Below, one piece after another: positions 1 to 5,312 of a stretch of DNA of 6,214 bases (its first letter is position 1; each line of letters starts with the position of its first letter). The DNA is from an uncultured Actinomyces sp. Its GTDB lineage: Bacteria; Actinomycetota; Actinomycetes; Actinomycetales; Actinomycetaceae. The stretch spans positions 1 through 6,214 of the forward strand of contig USHU01000069.1 in assembly GCA_900554605.1 (NCBI GenBank), written 5' to 3'. A program made the translations under genes and the position numbers. The notes under the pieces are model-generated. The model did no database searches. It saw nothing but the letters and a program-made list of their open reading frames with translations, and was not told the origin of the DNA.

Positions 1-984
1 AATATGATCCGTATTCGCGCTGCAGTGAACCGTTCCATTCGTGAGAACTTCTTCCGCCGTGATTACATCGAGCTCGAGACTCCGATGCTCCAGGTCATCC
101 ACGGTGGCGCTTCGGCACGTCCCTTTATCACGCACATGAACGCGCTGGATATGGACCTCTACCTGCGTATTGCTACCGAGATCTACCTCAAGCGCGCAGC
201 TGTCGGTGGCGTGGATCGCGTCTTTGAGATGAACCGTAACTTCCGTAACGAAGGCATGGATTCCTCTCACAGCCCCGAATTCACTTCGCTGGAGGCCTAC
301 GAAGCCTATTCCGACTACAACGGAATGGCCGAGTTGACGCGTAACCTGATTCAGCAGGCGGCTCGCGATGCTTTCGGCCTGTCTGAAGGCCAGGAAATTG
401 TCACGCTGGCAGATGGTACCGAGTATGACCTTTCGGGCGATTGGGACCACATCGACCTGTACGGTTCCACCTCCGAGGCCCTGGGTGAAGAAATCACGGT
501 GGAGACGCCGCGCGAGACCCTCGTCAAGTACGCGGAGCGCATCGGCCTGGAGGTCGACGACTACGCCGTGTCCGGCAAGATCGTGGAAGACATCTTCGAG
601 GAGCTCGTCGCCTCCAAGCTGTGGGCGCCGACCTTCGTCTACGACTTCCCGGAGGACACCTCCCCGCTGACCCGCTACCACCGCTCGCGCCCCGGCCTCA
701 CCGAAAAGTGGGACCTGTACGTGCGCGGCTTCGAGACGGGCACCGCCTACTCCGAGCTGGCTGACCCGGTCGTCCAGCGCGAGCGCTTCGAGGCGCAGGC
801 CCTCGCGGCCGCCAACGGCGACCCCGAGGCCATGGTCATGGACGAAGACTTCCTCATCGCCATGGAGCAGGGCTTCCCGCCGTGTGGTGGCATGGGCATG
901 GGCATCGACCGCCTGCTCATGGTGCTGACCGGCCAGGGCATTCGTGAAACGATCCCCTTCCCGCTGGTCAAGCGCCTGGGCTGA
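1..984 (+). CDS. lysS: Class II lysyl-tRNA synthetase, C-terminal part (5' end cut by window edge)
   Basis: The enzyme joins lysine to tRNA-Lys in the cytoplasm using ATP. The reading frame is open from base 1, giving 327 residues, and ends at TGA 982-984. The N-terminal OB-fold anticodon-binding domain and the start of the catalytic core are off the window; complete bacterial enzymes are about 500 residues. Visible marks are: a motif 1-like segment (YIELETPML, 22-30); the ALDMDLYLRIATEIYLKR block (48-65); motif 2 with FRNEG and HSPEF (79-94); the lysine-pocket block TAYSELADP (248-256); and motif 3 GMGMGIDRLLM (297-307). HSPEF, DFPEDTSPLTR and GTAYSELADP resemble the synthetase domain of actinobacterial LysX more than E. 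coli LysS (HNPEF, GFSELND). A bifunctional LysX, with a membrane lysyltransferase domain upstream, therefore cannot be excluded. Cys295 sits where PPTGG is usual. GC at third codon positions jumps near base 485 (see findings). The synthetase identity is very secure; LysS versus LysX is open. Confidence 0.95.
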   Translation, partial: NMIRIRAAVNRSIRENFFRRDYIELETPMLQVIHGGASARPFITHMNALDMDLYLRIATEIYLKRAAVGGVDRVFEMNRNFRNEGMDSSHSPEFTSLEAYEAYSDYNGMAELTRNLIQQAARDAFGLSEGQEIVTLADGTEYDLSGDWDHIDLYGSTSEALGEEITVETPRETLVKYAERIGLEVDDYAVSGKIVEDIFEELVASKLWAPTFVYDFPEDTSPLTRYHRSRPGLTEKWDLYVRGFETGTAYSELADPVVQRERFEAQALAAANGDPEAMVMDEDFLIAMEQGFPPCGGMGMGIDRLLMVLTGQGIRETIPFPLVKRLG

Positions 985-998
985 TCTTCAAACATTTC

Positions 999-1036
999 GC
1001 GACCGGTTTCGTCATTGACGAGGCCGGTCGCTGTTT
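999..1036. terminator. Candidate terminator between convergent lysS and the SorC-type regulator
   Basis: An 8 bp perfect stem (GCGACCGG 999-1006 with CCGGTCGC 1024-1031) encloses a smaller one (CGTC 1010-1013 with GACG 1017-1020). It lies 14 bases after the lysS stop. The rightward side is followed by a short T-rich stretch, TGTTTAT. The leftward side is followed only by a mixed A/T stretch. Because the flanking genes converge here it may serve both. The U-tract is weak, so the call is moderate. Confidence 0.55.
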
Positions 1037-1076
1037 ATCTGCATACGCGCGCTTGCCACTGAAACGCGTTGGGGGC

Positions 1077-2063
1077 TTAGGCGTGCGTGCGGTGGCGGAT
1101 CAGGTCAAGAAGCTCTCGCGCAGCGCCGTCATCGAGCACAAGGTCGGTAATGACTCCTGCGCGTAGAGCTCCCAGAAGCGGGAGCGCCTTCGAAGCACCC
1201 GCAACGACGGCAAGACGCCTCGGGATCTTCTTCAAGGTTTCAGGGAAAGGACCCGAAGCGCGACGGTTTAAGTCCATATCGGTCGAACCGTCCTCGCGAA
1301 TGAGGACCGTGCACACATCGCCCACGACGCCATCTTCTTGCGCCTGAGCGATTTCGTCAGCATCAAGGAATCCGCCGGAGTACACGCGGGAAGGAAGACG
1401 CGCGGAAAGAGAACCGACACCGAAGAGCGCAACATTTGCCGAATCGATGGTCGCAAGCACAGAGGTGATTGAACGTTCTCTCCACAATGCTTCTTTAGTT
1501 TCCGGGAAATCAAAGAATGCGGGAACAGGGAAGTGAACCATGCGTGCGCCAAGTGCGGTCGCAGCGCGTGAAATAATTGCGTCGGCGTAGGGAAAGCCGG
1601 ATTCTGTTGCTGTTGCTGCGCCGTTGAGCTGGACAACCGTAGACCCCGGGAGGTTGACTCGAGGTAGACACCGTGTGACCTCGGATGTCGTGTTACCCCA
1701 GGCGATTCCTAAAGTGTCACCGGGCTTCAAAAGATCAACTAGTCGTTCCGCAGCGACGCGAGCAACGTTGTGGAGGCGATTGACTTCGGTGTGAATATCG
1801 TGGACGGGAACAACCGAAGTGTGGACTCCGAAAATCTCGTTGATCTGCCCGGAAAGCGAACCCCGGTTCCCGGGAGTCGCGGCGACAGAAATACGGACCA
1901 AGCCCGAATTGCGCGCGTAGGTCAGTAAGCGGGAGACGGATGAACGTGACACACCGAGGTGGCGGGCGATGGTTTCCATCGTCTGCCCCTGGAGGTAGTA
2001 CATCGAGGCCGCTTCATGCGCCTGTTCGTCACGTATCGTCACATTTCCTAGTATGCCATGCAC
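1077..2063 (-). CDS. SorC-family sugar-binding transcriptional regulator
   Basis: This is a 328-residue DNA-binding regulator, the usual size for the SorC family. An N-terminal helix-turn-helix lies at about 28-50, with the recognition part GVSRSSVSRLL (37-47) after METIARHL. The C-terminal phosphosugar-binding fold follows from about 70 to the end. It shows the family's marks: GIAWGNT (119-125), NGA (147-149), FGVGSLS (214-220), GDVCTVLIREDG (248-259) and the closing AGASKALPLLGALRAG (288-303). Known members bind a phosphorylated sugar or polyol and repress or activate a nearby operon. The ligand cannot be read from this sequence. The gene is divergent from glpK across 281 bp carrying inverted repeats, so control of glpK, of itself, or both is inferred. 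The start is uncertain. GTG at 2063 gives the longest frame but has no Shine-Dalgarno. GTG at 2042 (MTIRDEQ) has AGGA close upstream and a family-like N terminus. Stop is TAG or equivalent at 1077-1079. Confidence 0.9.
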   Translation of the reverse strand: MHGILGNVTIRDEQAHEAASMYYLQGQTMETIARHLGVSRSSVSRLLTYARNSGLVRISVAATPGNRGSLSGQINEIFGVHTSVVPVHDIHTEVNRLHNVARVAAERLVDLLKPGDTLGIAWGNTTSEVTRCLPRVNLPGSTVVQLNGAATATESGFPYADAIISRAATALGARMVHFPVPAFFDFPETKEALWRERSITSVLATIDSANVALFGVGSLSARLPSRVYSGGFLDADEIAQAQEDGVVGDVCTVLIREDGSTDMDLNRRASGPFPETLKKIPRRLAVVAGASKALPLLGALRAGVITDLVLDDGAARELLDLIRHRTHA

Positions 2064-2157
2064 AAGCGTGCAGCGGGATAGATTTGATGAATCGCGTGTT
2101 TACGCCAAAAGCGAGCAAGTGAACCTCGTCAATTCGTGAATGGGGGATCCTCAGTCC

Positions 2158-2171
2158 TGAACAAACGTTCA
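2158..2171. promoter_or_regulatory. Palindrome TGAAC-AAAC-GTTCA, candidate regulator operator
   Basis: A perfect 5 bp inverted repeat with a 4 bp spacer sits near the middle of the divergent regulator-glpK intergenic region. This is a typical place for an operator of a divergently transcribed regulator. Related TGAAY half-sites occur nearby at 2120, 2137 and 2195. That the SorC protein binds here is inference. Confidence 0.4.
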
Positions 2172-2198
2172 TTGAAATTATGGTGCGTAGGCAATGAA
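2168..2198. promoter_or_regulatory. Inverted repeat TTCATTG-17 bp-CAATGAA upstream of glpK
   Basis: Perfect 7 bp arms at 2168-2174 and 2192-2198 overlap the right half of the TGAAC/GTTCA palindrome. They lie just upstream of a possible -10 element GATACT (2202-2207), which has no good -35 (only TATGGT at 2179-2184, 17 bp away). A weak promoter with an overlapping dyad fits regulator-dependent transcription of glpK. Both the promoter and the operator are guesses from position and symmetry. Confidence 0.35.
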
Positions 2199-2223
2199 TG
2201 AGATACTAGAAGGATTCTTGGAT

Positions 2224-2262
2224 CGCGCTTCGTTGCGCGGTGTTCCTCGTGTTTGGGGAACA
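2224..2262 (+). promoter_or_regulatory. Two tandem small hairpins in the probable glpK leader
   Basis: CGCGC 2224-2228 pairs with GCGCG 2235-2239 across a six-base loop (TTCGTT). Directly after it, TGTTCC 2241-2246 pairs with GGAACA 2257-2262. Neither is followed by a T-run, so they are not obvious terminators. The second is also a GTTC/GAAC dyad like the palindrome at 2158-2171 and could equally be an operator. The rest of 2263-2332 shows nothing recognisable before the glpK Shine-Dalgarno. Confidence 0.3.
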
Positions 2263-2344
2263 TCGTCATCGCTGCCGCAATCTACTTTCTCGCTTGCGCC
2301 CGAGTAGTGCACAACGACGTGACAACAACTCTGAAAGGACATTC

Positions 2345-3859
2345 ATGACTACCGAAAAATTTGTCATGGCGATCGACCAAGGAACAACCTCCACACGAGC
2401 GATCATCTTCAATCACTCCGGTGAGATTGTCTCCGTTGGGCAGAAGGAATTCACTCAGATTTTCCCCAATCCCGGATGGGTAGAGCACGACCCGATGGAA
2501 ATTTGGGGTTCTGTGCGAACAGTTGTTGCCGAGGCCTTGCAAAAGGCAGAAATTAACCGTCACTCTCTTGCGGCTGTTGGAATTACAAACCAGCGAGAGA
2601 CCACCGTGGTGTGGGATAAGAACACCGGAGAGCCGGTCTACAACGCAATCGTCTGGCAAGACATGCGGACCTCCGACATCGTAAAAGAACTCGAGGGGGA
2701 GGAAGGACCTGATCGCTTCCGACAGATCTGTGGCCTCGGGCTCTCACCCTATTTCTCAGGCTCAAAGATTAAGTGGATTCTCGACAACGTCGAGGGAGCG
2801 CGTCAGCGTGCCGAGGCCGGGGACCTCCTCTTCGGCAACACCGACTGCTGGGTTTTGTGGAATCTGACGGGCGGGGTCAATGGCGGTGTGCACTGCACCG
2901 ATGTCACCAACGCCTCGCGCACGATGCTCATGGATATCCGTACGCTTCAGTGGCGTCAGGACGTCTGTGAGATCTTCGGGATCCCCATGTCGATGCTCCC
3001 AGAAATCAAGTCGTCTTCTGAGATCTACGGTTATGGACGGAAGAATGGCTTGCTCATCGATACCCCGATTTCGGGCATCCTCGGTGATCAGCAAGCCGCA
3101 ACCTTCGGCCAGGCCTGCTTTGAAAAGGGCATGGCGAAGAACACCTACGGAACCGGCTGCTTCATGCTGATGAATACCGGTACTGAACCGGTCTTTTCTG
3201 AAAACGGTCTACTCACAACAGTCGCGTACAAGATCGGCGACCAGGATCCGGTCTACGCCCTTGAAGGCTCGATCGCCATCGCCGGTTCGCTCACCCAATG
3301 GATGCGCGACAACCTGGGACTCATTGAAGAATCGAAGGATATTCAGGCACTTGCTCAGACCGTTGACGATAACGGGGGAGTCTACTTCGTCCCGGCATTC
3401 TCAGGGCTCTTCGCCCCCTACTGGCGTTCGGATGCGCGCGGGGCAATTGTGGGACTGACTCGCTATGTCACCAAGGGACACATCGCCCGCGCCGTCGAAG
3501 AGTCGACGGCATTCCAAAGTGCGGAAGTCCTCGACGCAATGAACGCGGACGCGGGAGTGCCGCTCAGGGAACTTAAAGTTGACGGTGGAATGACGCATGA
3601 CAACCTCGTCATGCAATTCCAAGCCGACCTATGTGGCGTAGACGTTGTTCGCCCGAAAGTCATTGAAACGACTGCGCTGGGCGCAGCCTACGCGGCTGGA
3701 ATTGCTGTTGGTTACTGGACAGGAACCGAAGACATCGTGGCCAACTGGCAGGAAGGAAAACGCTGGACTCCTACGATGGATGCCGCCGAGCGTGATCGCA
3801 CCTACCGTCTGTGGAAGAAGGCCGTGACGAGAACTTTCGATTGGGTCGAAGAAGACTAG
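2345..3859 (+). CDS. glpK: Glycerol kinase
   Basis: The enzyme phosphorylates glycerol with ATP to sn-glycerol 3-phosphate in the cytoplasm, the entry step of glycerol use and a source of lipid backbone. It is 504 residues and complete; E. coli GlpK is 502. It is a FGGY-family kinase with two actin-like domains. Visible sites are: phosphate loop DQGTTSTRA (11-19); glycerol-binding R84-E85, W104 and Y136; first FGGY signature [12 protein letters not shown] (137-148); catalytic D248 with Q249 in GILGDQQAA; adenine-side TYGTGCF (267-273); second FGGY signature from G366; and VDGGM (412-416). The start is ATG 2345, chosen because GAAAGGA lies five bases upstream and [13 protein letters not shown] matches the family N terminus; the frame is open further upstream without homology. 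The loop after KSSSEIYG (223-230) has no His, so the HPr phosphorylation site of Firmicutes enzymes is absent. The E. coli FBP-site GGTR is also not seen. No glpF or glpD is adjacent, and no terminator follows. Confidence 0.97.
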   Translation: MTTEKFVMAIDQGTTSTRAIIFNHSGEIVSVGQKEFTQIFPNPGWVEHDPMEIWGSVRTVVAEALQKAEINRHSLAAVGITNQRETTVVWDKNTGEPVYNAIVWQDMRTSDIVKELEGEEGPDRFRQICGLGLSPYFSGSKIKWILDNVEGARQRAEAGDLLFGNTDCWVLWNLTGGVNGGVHCTDVTNASRTMLMDIRTLQWRQDVCEIFGIPMSMLPEIKSSSEIYGYGRKNGLLIDTPISGILGDQQAATFGQACFEKGMAKNTYGTGCFMLMNTGTEPVFSENGLLTTVAYKIGDQDPVYALEGSIAIAGSLTQWMRDNLGLIEESKDIQALAQTVDDNGGVYFVPAFSGLFAPYWRSDARGAIVGLTRYVTKGHIARAVEESTAFQSAEVLDAMNADAGVPLRELKVDGGMTHDNLVMQFQADLCGVDVVRPKVIETTALGAAYAAGIAVGYWTGTEDIVANWQEGKRWTPTMDAAERDRTYRLWKKAVTRTFDWVEED

Positions 3860-3883
3860 ATGAAGGGGCGCGCGTAAAAACAC

Positions 3884-3932
3884 TCAACGGGATCCTAAGG
3901 GCCATATAGGATTGCTCTATGGATCCCGTTGA
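3884..3932 (+). promoter_or_regulatory. Perfect 12 bp inverted repeat framing the NYN gene's ribosome binding site and start
   Basis: TCAACGGGATCC (3884-3895) is exactly complementary to GGATCCCGTTGA (3921-3932), with 25 bases between. The right arm begins at the G of the ATG start (3919-3921) and covers codons 2-5. The Shine-Dalgarno AGGA (3908-3911) is in the loop. A second hairpin, ATCCTA 3892-3897 with TAGGAT 3907-3912, shares four bases with the left arm, so the two cannot coexist. The second one hides the Shine-Dalgarno. This could be a translational switch or a protein operator. No T-run follows, so it is not a terminator of glpK. Confidence 0.5.
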
Positions 3933-4491
3933 CGTTGAAGAAACCTACCTCCTGATCGATGGCGAAAATATTGACGCCACCCTTGGCCTATCCGTTTTAG
4001 AGCGCCGCCCCACTCCCGAAGAACGACCCCGTTGGGATCGTATTCGCGAGGCGACTGAACAGCTCTGGGACCAGCACGTGCGCGGCCTGTTCTTCCTGAA
4101 CGGGAGTTCTGGCTACTTGCCCATGGGCTTCATTCAGGCTCTGCATGCGATGGGCTATCGTGCGCTGCCCTTGGCGGGTCCCGAGGATATGAAAGTTGTT
4201 GATGTTGGTATCCAACGTACCCTCGAGGCGATCGCCCACAAGGGCGTGGGGTCAGTCATTTTGGCCTCACACGATGCGGATTTCCTTCCCCAAATTCAAG
4301 AACTCCTTGAGAACGGGCATCGCGTCGGGATCATGTGCTTCAAGGAATTCCTTTCGAGCCAATTCCATGAACTTGAGGATATGGGACTCGAAATTATCGA
4401 CCTCGAATACGATGCGCATGCCTTCCAAGTTCAGCTCCCACGCATTCACATCATCGACATCGACACCTTCGATCCCTTCGACTACATCTAA
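3919..4491 (+). CDS. NYN-domain (PIN-like) putative ribonuclease
   Basis: This 190-residue soluble protein has a NYN (DUF88-type) fold, related to PIN and 5'-3' nuclease domains that cut RNA with a metal held by acidic residues. The expected acidic set is visible: D14, E16 and N17 in LLIDGENID; D95 in KVVDVGIQRTL; and D119 and D121 in ILASHDADF, the counterpart of the common SGDSDF motif. A Rossmann-like pattern continues with GHRVGIMCF (133-141). The C terminus is acidic and aromatic (IDIDTFDPFDYI, 179-190). There is no signal peptide or membrane segment. ATG 3919 has AGGA seven bases upstream. It runs the same way as glpK, 59 bp downstream with no clear terminator between, so read-through is possible, but a functional link to glycerol use is not implied. 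The RNA target is unknown. Nuclease activity is inferred from the fold and intact acidic residues. Confidence 0.85.
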   Translation: MDPVDVEETYLLIDGENIDATLGLSVLERRPTPEERPRWDRIREATEQLWDQHVRGLFFLNGSSGYLPMGFIQALHAMGYRALPLAGPEDMKVVDVGIQRTLEAIAHKGVGSVILASHDADFLPQIQELLENGHRVGIMCFKEFLSSQFHELEDMGLEIIDLEYDAHAFQVQLPRIHIIDIDTFDPFDYI

Positions 4492-4496
4492 AACGC

Positions 4497-4533
4497 AAAA
4501 GTGTGGGCCCTGGAATCCAGAGCCCACACTTTT
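4497..4533. terminator. Strong bidirectional rho-independent terminator
   Basis: A 12 bp perfect stem (AAAAGTGTGGGC 4497-4508 with GCCCACACTTTT 4522-4533) is continued, after one mismatch, by CTGG 4510-4513 with CCAG 4517-4520 and a three-base loop. A-rich sequence precedes it and T-rich sequence follows, so each strand ends in a U-tract. It lies between the convergent NYN and PspA genes, six bases past the NYN stop and 11 bases from the PspA stop, and should stop transcription from both sides. Confidence 0.93.
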
Positions 4534-4544
4534 TATGTAATGAA

Positions 4545-5261
4545 TCAGTTCTGCTGCTTCAGTGCTGCAAGACGAGCTTCAATCTCGACCTGCGAAGCAT
4601 CGGTCTCGAGCTCGGCAAACTGAGCGTCCAGCGAAGATGCGGCGACCTCTGCCTTGCCCTGCGCGAGTGCCTCAGTGTGACGAACCTTGTCCTCGAAGCG
4701 AGAGAGCTCGGAAGAAGGATCAAGAATATTGATCGAGGAAACGGCATCGGTAACCTGTGCCTGAGCCTCGGCTGCCTTCTGGCGAGCAACAAGCTGATCG
4801 CGCTTGATCTTGAGCTCTCCGAGCTTGTCCTTCATCTGCGTCAGACCGGTCTTGAGCTTCTCAACAACCTCGCGCTGTGAGGCAATGATCGGCTCGGCGG
4901 TCTTTGCTTCGCCTTGGAACTGGATCTGCTTGCCGATGGCGACGCGTGCGAGGTCGTCCCACTTCTGTGCGCCAGCCTGATCACCGGCCGCGCGCAGTTC
5001 CTCAGCCTTTGCCGAGGCCGCGGCTGCCTTGCGTCCCCAGTCTGCGGCGACTGCGACGTCTTCTTCGTAATCCTTTTCAGCCAAGCGGAGGTTGCCGACG
5101 GTCTGTGCGACTGCGGTTTCTGCCTCTGCAATGGAGTTCGTGTAATCACGAATGAGCTGGTCGAGCATCTTCTGCGGGTCTTCAGCGCGGTCGAGGAGCG
5201 CGTTGATGTTGGCCTTGGCCAGCTGCGAGATGCGTCCGAGAATGGTCTGCTTTTCCGCCAT
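4545..5261 (-). CDS. PspA/IM30 family membrane-remodelling protein
   Basis: This 238-residue, almost wholly helical protein belongs to the PspA/Vipp1 (ESCRT-III-like) family. Members bind the inner face of the cytoplasmic membrane through an N-terminal amphipathic helix and assemble into rings or rods that protect membrane integrity under stress. Visible: the amphipathic helix at about 5-25 (ILGRISQLAKANINALLDRA); the family core EDPQKMLDQLIRDY (27-40); a long charged coiled coil at about 42-170 with LARVAIGKQ (104-112); a Pro-containing break NILDPSSEL (178-186); and a C-terminal helix (186-236). Length is near the family norm (about 220-250). ATG at 5261 has a strong AAGGAG (5273-5268) six bases upstream. 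It lies 51 bp downstream of the Gly/Ser-tailed protein gene on the same strand, so the two are probably one operon. A -10-like TATAGT (5306-5301) in the gap has no -35. No PspB, PspC or PspF partner is in view. Confidence 0.92.
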   Translation of the reverse strand: MAEKQTILGRISQLAKANINALLDRAEDPQKMLDQLIRDYTNSIAEAETAVAQTVGNLRLAEKDYEEDVAVAADWGRKAAAASAKAEELRAAGDQAGAQKWDDLARVAIGKQIQFQGEAKTAEPIIASQREVVEKLKTGLTQMKDKLGELKIKRDQLVARQKAAEAQAQVTDAVSSINILDPSSELSRFEDKVRHTEALAQGKAEVAASSLDAQFAELETDASQVEIEARLAALKQQN

Positions 5262-5312
5262 TGTTTTCTCCTTGGGATGCGGGAAAGGGATGTTGGTTGA
5301 ACTATACCTTAA

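Noticed and set aside
1268..1636. A 122-residue minus-strand frame overlapping the SorC regulator gene in another frame
   Set aside because: It is a shadow of the regulator: low-complexity start, no recognisable motif, fully inside a well-supported gene.
2240..2344. Upstream extension of the glpK frame giving 35 more residues
   Set aside because: The extra residues do not resemble glycerol kinases, and the Shine-Dalgarno and family N terminus both point to ATG 2345.
3860..3877. Five-codon frame ATG AAG GGG CGC GCG TAA starting right after the glpK stop
   Set aside because: It has no Shine-Dalgarno and is short enough to be chance. It could matter only as a leader peptide for the NYN gene, for which there is no evidence.
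2282..3883. Several minus-strand frames of 60-125 residues across glpK
   Set aside because: They lie opposite an intact, highly conserved kinase gene and have no ribosome sites or family features.
3884..3932. The inverted repeat as a rho-independent terminator for glpK
   Set aside because: There is no T-run after the right arm, the loop is long, and the right arm is inside the next gene's coding sequence.
4503..5300. Plus-strand frames of 125 and 128 residues antisense to the PspA gene
   Set aside because: The first starts inside the terminator hairpin. Both are rich in Leu, Arg and Cys, as expected from the reverse of Glu/Ala/Lys-rich helical coding sequence, and the opposite strand encodes a clear PspA.
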